A stretch of DNA of 64,000 bases from CAVZLD01 sp963776055 (GCA_963776055.1 CAVZLD010000009.1:310001-374000); one strand, 5' to 3'. Shown: positions 47,101 through 58,800, counted from the first letter of the stretch. Notes: generated from the letters alone by a model not told the origin. Translations and numbers: made by a program.

Positions 47101-50100
47101 ACCTGAACGGTATGGAAATCGTTCGCTCGAATCTTCCGCTGGATGAAGCGATCGACTACCAGACCCTGGCCCCCGAGAATATCACCGGAAGTGCCGAACG
47201 GACGCGCCATGCTGTCGTGCTCGATCCGGCATTACTGATCAACGGAAAGAACGTCTTGGCGGTGGAAGTGCACCAAGCCATGGCGGATAGCGCCGATCTC
47301 AGTTTCGACCTGCGGATGTATGGCCGCTTTCATCCGGTGAATGCGGGCGTCCCCCTGCACCCGGGCTTGAATCGCGTGGTGGTGCAGGCGATGAGTCAGA
47401 CCGACGGGCAGGGAGAGGTTGTGGCCGAGGAGTTTGTCGATATCTGGTATGACGATGGCGATGTCGTTCCTGTCGACGGGGAACTTCCCGCGGGCGAAAC
47501 CGTCTGGACGGCGGCCGAGGGGCCCTATCAGGTGCGCGGTCAATTGGTCGTTCCGACTGATGCCCGACTGACGATCGAGCCAGGCACGTCGGTCTACTTC
47601 GAAGAAGACGCCGAACTGTTGGTGCACGGAACGATTGTCGCGCAAGGGGAGGAACATGTCAGAATTCGGTTCACGAGTGTTCCCGGGGCGGCGTTCGTGC
47701 CGAATCGACCTGGCGGTCGTCCTGGACTTCCCGATGGGCCTCCGCGCTGGGAGGGAATTCACCTGGTCGATTCGATGTCCGAGGAAAATGTGCTGGCGTT
47801 CGCCGACATCGAATATGCCCAGGATTCGCAGGGCTCGATCGGTGTGAACGCCAGTTCGCTGTTGGTCGACCATGTCACTTTCCACGGAACATACCTGCGG
47901 ATGGTCTACGGTGTGAATGCCTCCCTCGTCGTGCAGCATTCCACCTTCCCGGATGTGTTTGGTCCGGACGAGGATCCGGTGACGATCGGTTTGGATAATG
48001 TCGCGGAACCGATCAAGATCACCGGTCGGGCTCCTGTGGGAGGCCAGTTGCGGATCGCGTACAACACGTTTGGCACGAACAAGGGACACAATGACGTCAT
48101 CGATGCCGACAGCCGTCGCGTCGGAGACCGGACCGATTCTGCAGATTATCGGAAACGTCTTTCACGGAGCGGGCGATGAACTTCTGGATCTGGGCGGCGA
48201 CGTGTATGTTGCGGGCAATCTGTTTCAGAACGTGACGAAGGACGAATTCACGAGCGATCGGGGCTATGCCAGTGTGATTTCGACAGGTGACGCCGGCTCC
48301 GACACCACCATCGTTGTGGCGCGAAATGTGTTCTACAACATCGATCACGGCATCAATCTAAGGAATTCGACGGCGACCATTTTCGAACAGAATACGGTGG
48401 TCCAGATCCATTCGGATACGGTCGATCGATTCGGCGAACTGAATCGCATGTCGGCCATCAATCTGTTCAAGGAAGAACCGGGGGCCACGCCGGGTAAGGG
48501 AGCCTACGTCGCGGGGAACATTTTTTGGGACGGCCCCCGGGTGTTCGGGAATGTGGATCAGCCCGGGGATCAGGTCAGCCAATTGCAGTTCACCGGCAAC
48601 CTGCTCAGCGAAGAGCTCGCGGCGTCCCGTGTCGGAGACCGACCGGGTACCGTGATGCAACTGGGGCCGGACAACCATGTCGGGGATCCGCGACTTGGCC
48701 GATCCCGCAGCCGGCGACTTTCGACTGTTGCCTGGGTCGGCGGCGACCGGCGATTGGGCCGCTTGGGATCTGGGAGCCTTCGTGCCGGAAGGAGCCTGGA
48801 TTCGTGGGGAACCCGACTCGCCGACTTCCGATCGAGACGTCACGCTCACCGTGGGCGGCCCGGGGATCTTCTTCTACCGGTACCGCGTGAACGGTGGCCC
48901 ATGGTCGGAAGTGATCCCGATTGGAACCGGGTTTGATCCGCAGGGTACAATCCGCACCGACTCGCTCACTCTGCAAGGACTGGGCGACGGCGAATATACG
49001 CTGGAAGTGATCGGACAGGATTTCGCCGGAAATTGGCAGGCGACGCCCACCCAATCCCGAACCTGGACGGTCGGGCCGCAGCCTGGCCGAGTTGTTCTCA
49101 ACGAACTTCTGGCTTCGAATCAGAGCTACGCCGATGGTCTCGGCTTCTATCCGGATCTGGTGGAACTGCACAACCCGGGCGATTCGGCCATCAATCTGCG
49201 CGGCTACAGTTTGACCGACGATCCGATGCGTCCCCAGAAGTTCGTCTTTTCGGACGATCTGGTGCTGCCCGCCGGCGGCTATCTGACGTTGACGGCCGGC
49301 GACGGTTCGTCGTCGGGAATCCACCTCGGGTTCTCGCTGCGGCGCGAAGGCGAAAGCCTGTCGTTGTTCTCCCCCGCGTCCGGTCCGGTCGACGGCCAAC
49401 TGATCGATTCGATTACCTTCGGTTGGCAGATCGGCGATTATTCGTTGGGACGCGTGGGGCCAGCTGGTGCATGGACGTTGACGGAGCCGACGTTCGGTCA
49501 GGCAAATCGCGCTGCGCTGTTGGGAGACACTGCCGCGCTGCGGATCAACGAGTGGTTGGCTGGCAGCGACACGGAGTCCGACTTCGTTGAGTTGTACAAT
49601 GCGGATCCGCTTCCGGTGGCACTGGGTGGGTTGTATCTGAGCGATGCGCCGGACGGAAATCCGCTGCGGCACGAAATTCCCGCCTTCAGTTACGTGGCCG
49701 GTCGAGATTTCCGCGCGTTTGGGGCCGACGGCGATCCGGAAGCGGGGGCCGACCACGTTGATTTTCGCTTGGATCTGTACCGCGGTACGCTGGGACTGCA
49801 CGATGCGCAGGGTGTGGCGATCGACACGATTACCTACGGTTCCCAGACTCCGGGAATCTCCCAAGGCCGGCAGCCGGACGGTGCTGCGGAGTTCACCTTC
49901 TTTGTCGCGCCATCGCCCGATTGGATGAACGGTGTCGGCCTCCGCGGTGACCTGGACGATGATGGCCGGATCGATGCCGCCGATATCGACCTACTGGCCG
50001 TGGCGCTGCGGACGGGTGGCGAACCGGACGAGGTTTACGATCTGAACCGCGACGCAGTCGTCGACTTCGAAGACTATCGTTACCTGATCCAAACGCTGCT

Positions 50101-50641
50101 GGGCACCACGTTTGGTGACGCGGATCTGGATGGCGACTTTGGCTCAACGGACTTCGTGCAGGTCTTTCAGATCGGCGAATATGAAGATGATACGCCGGGC
50201 AATTCCACGTGGAGTGACGGTGACTGGGACGGCAACGGCGAATTCGACTCGCAGGATATCGTGATCGCGTTCCAGTACGGACGGTACTCCGTGTCGGCCA
50301 AGCCGCCGGGTAGCCAACCGGTACCGTACTCCGCGTCGCCAGCGCCGTCGTCATCCCTCTCGTGGACGCCCGGAGATCCGCTGCCGCTGCGCGAGACGCC
50401 GACGTCCGCCGCTACTCGCGAGATCGCGGACGAACCGACGGCAACTGCCGTTTCCACTCCCTCGACCACCCGATCGCGTTTTGTTGCCCGGGACCCCTCG
50501 CCGACCGACAGTTTCTTTGTGAAACTGGCGTCTGACCAGGAACAGGTCGATTCGTCGAACCTCGGGGACGTACTGGAAGAAGTGTTGCTTCTTCGAGCTC
50601 ACTCTGAACGATCGAGCACGGGTGGCAGGGACGCGCTGTAG
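44144..50641 (+). CDS. Giant surface protein: lamin-tail, CotH-kinase-like, beta-helix and dockerin-like domains (about eight frameshifts)
   Basis: After correction this is one protein of about 2,160 residues. The N-terminus 'RSGERLEDRRLLATLP' is the planctomycete extracellular motif. Next are two lamin-tail domains ('ISEFMAANQSTLLDEFGDYSDW', 'NEIMYHPASEDDAHEYVELW'), a linker to 'ITLHWRVDGEADF', and a CotH-like kinase region ('YEIMTAAEREEF', 'AGIRIRGQGSRSHN', 'NLYEDQLYAHVEPLN', 'MIPHDLDSLF'). Beta-rich and parallel-beta-helix-like parts follow, then two more lamin-tail domains and four calcium loops ('GDLDDDGRIDAADIDLL', 'GDWDGNGEFDSQDI'). The tail is Ser/Pro-rich with no PEP-CTERM. Breaks lie near 44960, 45008, 45116, 45169, 45247, 46524, 48121 and 48697. 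It is predicted to be secreted; CotH kinases phosphorylate secreted proteins, but activity here is inference. Confidence 0.8.
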
Positions 50642-50673
50642 CGCCGCCGTCATCCGGCGCAGCGGGAACAATC

Positions 50674-51860
50674 ATGATCCAGGAACCTGCGGCGGTTTTA
50701 GCCGTCCTCTTGGCCGTCTTGGCCGTCTTGTTTGCCTTGGCGCGTCATCCGTTGGGGGCTCGTTTCTTCCGCTTCGTCCCGGTGCTGCTGTTCATCTACT
50801 TCGTGCCGACGCTGCTCTCCAACACCGGCGTGATTCCGCAACAATCGCCGACCTATGACTGGATCAAGACCTGGCTCTTGCCTTCATCACTGGTTCTGCT
50901 GACGCTGTCGGTCGACATTCCGGCCATTTTCCGACTCGGACGGAACATCCTCTGGATGTTCTTTGCCGGGACCGCGTCGATTGTGTTGGGAGGCCCCCTG
51001 GCGCTGTTGGCGTTCGGTTGGCTACTTCCCAGCGAGATGGGGGATCAAGCATGGAAGGGGCTGGCGGCTCTTAGCGGATCCTGGATCGGTGGCGCGGCGA
51101 ACTTTGTGGCGATCGGCGAGAGTGTTGGTACGTCGCAGTCGACGTTGGGAATGATGATCGTGATTGATGTCGCGCTGGCGAACGTGTGGATGGCGGTGCT
51201 GTTGTTGTTCGCGGCGAACGAACAACGGATGGACGAGTCCTTGGGGGCTGATCGAAGAAGCCTGGATGAGCTGCGCCGTCGATTGGAGGAGTATCGAAGC
51301 CAGGTCGTGCGGGAAGCGACACTGGCCGATCTGTGTACGATCTGCTGTATCGCGATCGGCACGACCGTGATCGCCTCCGGCGTGGCCGCGCGGTTGCCCA
51401 ACTTGGGCGGCATCCTGGGCCACTTTGCCTGGACCGTGATTCTGGTCACTGCCGTGGGGGTGACCGCTTCCTTCACGCGGTTGCGAACGCTGGAAGGGGT
51501 CGGGGCAAGTCGCATCGGAGCGCTGTTCTTGTACCTGCTGGTCGCCTCGATTGGGGCTCGAGCCGAATTCGTGCATCTGCTGGACGCGCCGGTGTTGTTG
51601 CTGGTCGGCGCCGCCTGGATTACCTTCCATGCGGTCAGCCTGCTCCTGTTGCGGCACTTCCTGCGGTGTCCGGTCTTCTTCCTGGCCGTCGGTTCGCAAG
51701 CGAATATTGGCGGCGCCGCGTCGGCTCCGATCGTGGCCGGTGCGTTTCAACCGGAACTGGCTTCGGTCGGCGCCTGATGGGAGTCGCCGGATACGTCCTG
51801 GGAACGTACGGAGGTTTGCTATGTGCCTACCTGTTGCAGCTCGTCGCCTCCCTGCGCTAG
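50674..51860 (+). CDS. DUF819 (YjcL-like) multi-pass membrane protein (C-terminal frameshift)
   Basis: The protein has about ten hydrophobic helices over some 395 residues, with DUF819 landmarks 'FVPTLLSNTGVIP', 'LSGSWIGGAANFVAI' and 'AVGSQANIGGAASAPIVA'. A charged linker at about 185-210 (DRRSLDELRRRLEEYR) splits the helices into two halves. The frame stops early at 51777; one missing base near 51772 leads into 'LMGVAGYVLGTYGGLLCAYLL', the expected last helix, ending at 51860. Function unknown; a transporter-like fold is assumed. The NlpC/P60 gene starts inside its last 40 bases, implying translational coupling. Confidence 0.85.
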
Positions 51861-53086
51861 TTCGGGCGAAAGAGAGATCGCGACGCCTTCTGTTGAGCGT
51901 GGCGGTCGCGGGATGCGCTCTGGCTTGGATCGGGGATCCGTTGGGGCACGCGGCGACACCCGCCGTTGCCGCCCAAGATGCGGCTCGCACGCCCGCACCC
52001 GTGCCTGCTGCCCGTCGCAACCTGGAACGCCTCGCGAGGAAGGTGGAACACGACCTCGTGGGAGATCCGAATCGGTTAGCTTCCTACGTAGAATTCTTCC
52101 GTCAACAGCGGGCCAACGATCCACGCTTGTTCGCTTGGCAGGTGACGGCCGAAACGGATCCGGATGGCGCGGTTCGATTGGACGGATTTGTCGAGTTCCC
52201 CGAAACACGCGCCGGGCTGCACGCCTTCCTGCAGGTGTTGGGATTTCACGATGTGAAGAACAACCTGGAAACTCTGCCGGCGGCCGATCTGGGCGAAGAA
52301 CGGTTTGGAATTGTACGCGTGCCACACACACAGATCTTTGACCGGCCGGGTGGGCATGGGCAAGTCGTTACCGAAGCGCTGTGGGGGGAACCGCTGTTTC
52401 TGTTGCGGGAGCAGGACGGAGACCTGCTCGCTCATACCGCGGAAGGTTACCTCGGATACGTGTGGTCGGGGGATGTTCGACGGGAAGTCGACCGGTCGTT
52501 CGCGGAGTATTTTACGGCGGATTGTGTGCGTGTCCAAACGGAACAACGGACAGAAAGGGGACAGCGGATTCCGGCCGGTTGCCGACTGCGATGGGTGCGA
52601 GATGAGGCGGACCGAGTCGTCGTTGAATTGCCGAATCGAGAGCAAGCCGTCCTGCCGGTCTCCGCCTGTCGAAGGCATTTTGGCTCGGCATCACGAATCG
52701 ACGAGGTTTTGAAGACGGCCGAGTCGTTTCGGGGAACACGTTATCTGTGGGGCGGTCGTACGGCGGCGGGAATGGACTGTTCCGGTTTGATCCAAGTTTC
52801 GTTCGCCGCTGTGGGACTCCACCTGCCGCGCGACTCGAATCAACAGATCTACCTCGGGCAACTCACGGCCACGCGTTGGTTCTTGGATGGTCTCCGCCGC
52901 GGGGATACGTTGTATTTCCTCGGGGCACAGGGAAAGATTCGCCACACCGCGATCTACCTGGGTGACCGTCGCTACCTGCATGCCGAATCTCCCGTCGTTC
53001 GCATCAGCAGCTTCGATCCACAAGCTGCCGATTACGATGCCGCGCGACATGCGTCGTTTGCCTTTGCCAAACGCCTCCTGGATTGA
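51821..53086 (+). CDS. Secreted NlpC/P60-family peptidase with SH3-like domain
   Basis: The 421-residue protein starts at ATG 51821 with GGAGG six bases upstream. An Arg-rich n-region and hydrophobic helix (LLLSVAVAGCALAW) form the signal peptide. A BON-like or novel domain (about 70-150: 'LVGDPNRLASYVEFF', 'LDGFVEFPETRAGLHAFL') is followed by an SH3-like region ('FDRPGGHGQVVTEALWGEPLFLL'). The NlpC/P60 domain (about 290-420) has catalytic Cys320 (MDCSGLIQ), His375 (IRHTAIYLG) and probably His387. Such enzymes hydrolyse D-gamma-glutamyl-meso-DAP bonds in peptidoglycan. Together with the S66 domain at 11-12 kb it indicates peptidoglycan turnover. Confidence 0.9.
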   Translation: MCLPVAARRLPALVRAKERSRRLLLSVAVAGCALAWIGDPLGHAATPAVAAQDAARTPAPVPAARRNLERLARKVEHDLVGDPNRLASYVEFFRQQRANDPRLFAWQVTAETDPDGAVRLDGFVEFPETRAGLHAFLQVLGFHDVKNNLETLPAADLGEERFGIVRVPHTQIFDRPGGHGQVVTEALWGEPLFLLREQDGDLLAHTAEGYLGYVWSGDVRREVDRSFAEYFTADCVRVQTEQRTERGQRIPAGCRLRWVRDEADRVVVELPNREQAVLPVSACRRHFGSASRIDEVLKTAESFRGTRYLWGGRTAAGMDCSGLIQVSFAAVGLHLPRDSNQQIYLGQLTATRWFLDGLRRGDTLYFLGAQGKIRHTAIYLGDRRYLHAESPVVRISSFDPQAADYDAARHASFAFAKRLLD

Positions 53087-53548
53087 ACCGATTCTCTGCA
53101 GCCCGCGTGGGCATGCTGTTACTGCCTGGCCGCTTCCTTCGGTGATGCGCCCGATCGCCGATGTCTCACGCTGGCTCTGGCCCGGCTTGGATGGGCGTCG
53201 GGTGCCAATTGCTGGGTCAGTGTCGGCGATTTTGCGTACGCGCGATCGTCATCCTGGTGTAGCCGGTGGCACACCAGATCTTCGGTCGGACACCGCGCTG
53301 GATCTTCTGTTTGACACGGCACTGGATCGCTCGGCGCCGGTCTGCATGCTCAGGCGCAGGTCTGCATGCTCGGCGCAGGTCTGCATGCTCGGGCAGGTCT
53401 GCATGCTCGGCGCAGGTCTCTGACCTCGCCGCAACCGCCGACCGGAGGTCTCCCCGATTCGGACCCGACCTTCGGTCTTGCCGCGGGTGGCGTCGGAGAC
53501 CCGCGCACAGCGGGGAGTCTCACGATTGCTCGGTTGAGGCTGCGGCAC
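53087..53548. other. Intergenic region with 19-bp minisatellite
   Basis: About 460 bp between the convergent NlpC/P60 and OPT genes. It contains four near-identical 18-20 bp units (annotated separately) and otherwise GC-rich sequence without coding character. No terminator with a T-tract was seen. Confidence 0.6.
53341..53416 (+). repeat. Minisatellite, four 18-20 bp units
   Basis: The unit TCTGCATGCTCGGCGCAGG occurs at 53341-53360 (with one extra A), 53361-53379, 53380-53397 (one base shorter) and 53398-53416. Each contains the palindrome GCATGC. The length variants differ by single bases. Confidence 0.9.
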
Positions 53549-55470
53549 TTAACCGTTTCCCAGCAACGGTAGCAGGAAGTTCTCGAGGATGATCACGGTG
53601 ATTCCCATGAGAGCTCCCCCGGCGATCACACCGGCACAGATCGGTTCCTGGTTTTTCACGAAGACACGTTCGATGACGCCATCGGTCCCGGTCCAGCGGA
53701 TCTCCAGCAGCCAGAAGAACAGCGCGCCCAGAAACATTGCCAGGCAGGTGTGGAACGGAATTACGGCTGCCAGTCCGATCCCGACCCCCGAGAGCCAGAA
53801 GCGGCCCCGCGTGGCAAATCGCAGGGCTTCGAAGAGAATTCCGAGGCCGGCGCCGATCAAGGCGGCCCAACGTGCGGAGATTTCCAGATTGCTGATCCCC
53901 GCCGTTAACAGCTCGGCGACCGCTTTCCAGACGGTGGCCGATGGCATCGGGTACTGATCGGTGATCAAGTGTTGAGGGCCGTTGCGCAGGAAGACGAGGT
54001 AGTAGATCGGAACCGAGACGACGGCCCCGGCGAGGATCCCCAGCACGTGGCCGATCGCCTGGTGTCGTGGTTTGCCGCCGAGCATATAGCCGGGTTTGAT
54101 GTCCATCAGCAGGTTCGAGGCGTTGCTCGCCACCTCGGCCGTGATCGCGGCGGTTGCCAGGTTCGTACGAATGTTGCGGGGCGCAATCGCGCCGAAGGTT
54201 AGCTGCGTCAGTTTGCCCACCGCTCCGATGGGCGTGATCGAAGTGAGGGCGGTGGAGTTCACGGCGATCAAGGTGAAGACGAAGATCAAAGGAATCGCGA
54301 TGACGCCTTGCCAAATCGCCACATCGAAAAACTTCCACGCTAACAGGACCACGATGGCACCGACGACTGGGATACCGATGCCCGAGACCCAGAGCGGCAG
54401 TTCGATGTGACGCAGGACATCTCGATTCGAGTTGGCCTGGTTACGTCGAAAAAGACTCGTGAAGGCGCTCACCAGGATCTTAGGTCGAGCAAAAAAGGCG
54501 AAGATCGAGGCGGTTGTCATCATGGCGACGCCCCACCACAGAGCCCAGACGGTGATGGTGCGAAAGCCAAATTGGGAGCTGTCGGCCGTGAGCGTCGGTT
54601 GGATGTCACCTCGATGGATCATCCAGGGCGCCAAGACGCAATAGTTGACCACGGCGCCGATCATCAGTGAAACTCCGGTCCGAATGCCCATCAGCCCGCC
54701 GGCCGCCATCATCACGATGTCGCTGTCAAATCGGACGGTCAGTTGGCGCAGTTCCGTGCCCGCCAGGCGTGGTGTGGCGAAACGATAGATCCAGTCATCC
54801 AGAAATTCCGGAACGGTCAGCCGCCGAGTTTCAGTTTCCCCATGATCACGGTGCTGCTCGCGAGTTTGATCAGCGCGGACAGTCCGCCGCTGACGGTCAG
54901 CAAGGCGGCCTTGGCCATCCCGTCTCGGCCCTGGCCCTCGTGCAGCGAATCCATCACAATCCCGGCCGCGCGACCTTCGGGAAACGGGTGCTGCTCGTCA
55001 TTGATAAAACGCCGCTTCAGCGGGAAAGCAAATAGGACTCCCAAGATGCCCAACGCGATCAGCCAGGCCATGACAGTGGTCATCGGCAACACCGTGTCGG
55101 TGACGATCATGTAGGCCGCCAAGGAAGAAATCAACGGAGCGGTCATGTAGCCGGCGGCTGTGGCAATCGACTGCATGCAGTTGTTTTCGAGCAAGGTGAA
55201 TTCGCGTCCCAGACCAATCGCTGACAGGACGCGAAACATCGCAAAGGCGAGAATGACCGAGGTAATTCCGACGCCGAGCGTCCAACCTGTTTTGGCTCCC
55301 ACGTAGAGGTTCGTCAGCGATAAGACACCGCCCAACATCATTCCGGTCAAACCCGACCGAATCGTCAACTGCGGCATGTTGCCGCGGAAGACGTTCTCCA
55401 GCCACCAACGGTCCTTCTGTTCAAGACTCCATTGGCGGACCTGTTCCTCACTCAAGTGCTGGATGGACAT
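53549..55470 (-). CDS. OPT-family oligopeptide transporter (frameshifted)
   Basis: This is a multi-pass membrane transporter of about 640 residues. The N-terminal piece (from 55470) has 'QLTIRSGLTGMMLGGVLSLTNLYVGAKTGW', a hallmark of OPT proteins, plus 'ENNCMQSIATAAGYM' and 'FPEGRAAG'. The C-terminal piece has 'GGLMGIRTGVSLMIG' and 'ASNASNLLMDIKPGYMLGG'. One missing base near 54828 separates 'MGKLKLG' from 'RLTVPEFLDDWIYR'. OPT proteins import oligopeptides or metal chelates, usually proton-driven; the substrate here is unknown. The gene is convergent with the NlpC/P60 gene. Confidence 0.88.
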
Positions 55471-55862
55471 GGGGGCTCGATTCTATGGATGGTTGTGTAG
55501 CCACGAGAAGTCAGGGGCGTCAACGGGAGCTCGAGAGGGGCAGTCTCGCTACGACTTTCCCAGGCTCCTTGGCAAGGCAGAGGCAATCCTGTTCGGCACA
55601 CGACTTGTAGGGTGGCGCCAAGGCGAGCGCATTGCGCGGGACGCTCCTGAAGGGACCGAGCCGCGGCGCACCAGCATCCGACACGGTGTCTCGAACATCC
55701 GCAGCCGGTCCTGATCGGTTCGATGCGCCTGTGCCAGACCGCGACCGCATTCTGGTGGGCCACCGCTCGGCTTGTTCTCCGCAATCCGCCACATCTTGGA
55801 CTCGCTGGGGCCCACCCTATACCTCTTGTGCCGAACAGGATTCAGGCAGAGGCAATCTGTGG
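55471..55862. other. Intergenic region with MITE-like element
   Basis: About 390 bp between the OPT gene's 5' end and the 3' end of the kinase-WD40 gene, both on the minus strand. Most of it is the element at 55575-55857, annotated separately. The remainder shows no gene. Confidence 0.6.
55575..55857. mobile_element. MITE-like non-autonomous element with terminal inverted repeats and flanking direct repeat
   Basis: The left terminal repeat 55585-55616 and right terminal repeat 55811-55842 are inverted copies, 27 of 32 bases matching. Their outer ends (AATCCTGTTCGGCACA) are identical over 16 bp. The 14-bp sequence AGGCAGAGGCAATC occurs directly at both sides (55575-55588 and 55844-55857), as expected for a target duplication. 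The interior is about 190 bp and contains no ORF with transposase features. The inner AGGGTGG tip resembles the element at 43.8 kb. Confidence 0.7.
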
Positions 55863-58800
55863 CTATTCCCATTGAAGTTCTAAGTCTGCCAGAGACGCTC
55901 GCAATTCGCCCAGTCGCAGGAACCGCACGGTACCTTGTTCGTCTCGAATCACCAGGGTTGTGCCGTCTCCGCTGAACGCAAGCTGACGAATCCCGTGCGG
56001 GGTCAGCTGGGATTCGAACAGCATCTGTGCGTCCGGCACAGTGTACAGCTGGACGATGCCTTCGCGGTAGCCGATAGCGAGCAGATCACTGTCGGGGGCA
56101 AAGCAACTGGTCGTTGGCGCCGACGGGCCGCTCATCGTCTCGCCTTCCCGACAGGACGGCATGGCGAACAGCACAACTTCTGCGCGAGCCATCACATTAC
56201 CAGTTGTGCCGAGGACGGCAAACATTGGATCGCCTTCTAAGAAGCGGACACTTGCCATCCAGTGGCCGTCGGGGCTAAAAGATTGCCAGTCCATCGGACG
56301 GCCCGGAAGATCCCTCTGGGTGACAAGTTGGTTGGTTGCCAGGTCCACCACGTGCAATTCGGTCTGGGGACCGACCGGACTGCGGCGGATGCCGGCGAGA
56401 TAACGTCCCGGCGGAACGAGGAAGGCCAGATCCAGATCGGCGATCGCATCGGTGGATCGCCAAACTTCCCGGCCACGCAGCACGTCCCAGACCGCGATGC
56501 GGGGCGACTGCGTTCGCTCGACGGCAGCCAACAGATCCCCGGTCTCGGTAAAGGCGACCGAGGCAATTTCTCCATCCAGACGAATCGCCGACTCCAACCG
56601 CGCCAGCATTTGTCCGCTCTGTACATCCCACGCGACGGCGCGATCCGCGTCGATCTGGGCCAGTTGCCGGCTGTCCCGGCCAAAAATCAGGATCGTTCGC
56701 GGCGCGTCGCTGTTGCCCAAGAGCTGCCGATGGAATCGGTTGGATTTCCGGTCCAGGATCTGGATCCAGGCGCCCCCGTCAATGGACACGGCAAACCATC
56801 GTCCATCCGGACTGAGGGCGAACGGCCCGCATTGCCGACCGAATTGCTCTTCGTCAAGCGGCGGGCCAGCGACGTCCCAGCACTTAAGGAGGCCCTCCAG
56901 GATGCCCCAAGACAGCAGTTGTCGACCGTCCTCGGACCAACCGAGGACCGAGATCCCAAAGGCGTGTGCCATCGGATGTTTCGCCAACTGTTGGCCGGAC
57001 GGCTCTTCCCACAAGAGGATATCGCCCATCCGCGTGCCGACCGCGAGCATTGTCCCTTGGGGGTGATAGGCCAGTACACTTCCTCGTAAATCGTCGTTCA
57101 CCTCCCGGCGACTCGCCAACCGACGTTGCTCCAGATCCCAAACCAGAACCTCGTGCGTGCTGCTAGCGTTGCCAGCACTCGCTCGTACATGGCCTGTCCC
57201 TGCGTTTTCCGGCGGTGGCTGCACCTGGCATGGCCTGCCCTGCGTGAGGCCTCCTGCAGAATGCTCACCTGTGCATGGCCTGTCCCTGCGTTGAGGCCTC
57301 CTGCAGGAATGCTGAGCACTGCTGTCGCTTTCGAACGTCTGCGCATCGCCTGTCCCGGGGTTGGGGCGTTGGGGGGGAATGCTAGCGTTGCTGTCGCCGG
57401 CCAGCGGATGGCTGGTCGTGGGGGCCAGAGCGACGCGGGATGACGTGTCACCGGCGCAGGGACAGGCCAGATAGCGGCCGTTCGGGTGCCAGGCGGTGCG
57501 ACCGGCCAGCGGGCGTGGCAGCGGGACAGTGTCGACGCGTTCGCCTGTCACCGTGTCCCAAACCGTGATTTCGCGCGGGCCGGTCGCAAAGGCGACCTGG
57601 TTCTTTTGCGGGTGAAAACAGGGGCCGCCAAGATGCGGATCGCGCAAAACCGCGGCCAGCAGCAGCGGATCGTCGGGCGTCTCGTTGTGCCAAAGCACCA
57701 AATAGGTCGGTTCGGGAGTCCGCCGTCGTCGATCGAGAACCGCCAAGCAATCCCCCTGGGGGCTCCACACCAGATCACTGCTGAACAGTTGACCGCCCCA
57801 ATCCCGCGTTGACGGTTGCGAGTTCCCCGACTCCGGCCATGCTAGGACCTGGTGGATTCCGCCTTCCCGCAAATTGCAGACCGACAACTGATCCGTGGCG
57901 GATTGCCAGGCGGCCAAGAGTTGCCCCGAGCGGTCGACCGCCAGTGCATCACCCAGCAGGGACGGCGCCACGGCGCGCGGCGGCGCATTCGGCCGGGCGG
58001 GTTCGACGATGGACGAGCCCTGTTGAGCACGCATCGCCACGTAGGTTCCGCTGGGATCGATTCCCGGCTGGATCTGGTCGACATTCAGTGTGTGGGATAG
58101 TCGCAGATCGTGTCGCAGGAGGGTTCGCACGGCTTCGCTGCGCAATTCGGCCTGCGAGGGGATTCGCGCGGATGTCTTCCGGCTTCGCCGCTCGACCGGT
58201 TTCGCGCTGCCTACGGCGTAGTTGCTCCGCATCGCGGAGCAAGTCGAGCACATGCCAGCGATTGCCCGTGACATCGGTCCGAGCGAGGGCGCGTGCTTGT
58301 TCGTACAGACTGCGCACCAACAGATCTTGGGCCCGATCGCGGGCCGCTTGCGCTTCTACCACCGCGAGATTCTCGCGGTGCAGCGCCGATCGAACCACAC
58401 GGTTCTCGCGCCAAAACCACCAGGGGAGAAAGAGCACCAGGCAAAGGATCGCCAAGCTGCCAAGGGCCCACGACGGATTGCGGCGACACCAGCGCCGAAA
58501 GCGTTCCAGCGGATGAATCGGCCGAGCCGAGATCGGCCGATGGTCGAGCCAGCGGCGTAGATCCTCGGCGACAGCGGCTGCCGAACTATAGCGATGACGG
58601 GCGTCGTTCTCCAAACACTTCAGACAGATCGTTTCCAAGTCCGGATCGATGTCGGCCCGAACGATGCGCGGCCGTTCGGGCGTTCGTTGCAGAACTTGCA
58701 GAATCGTTTCGGCTGGCGTGGGACCATGGAACGGTGGTCGACCGGTCAGCAGCTCGTACAGGATCGCGCCGAGGCTGTAGATGTCGGCCGCCGTGGTAAT

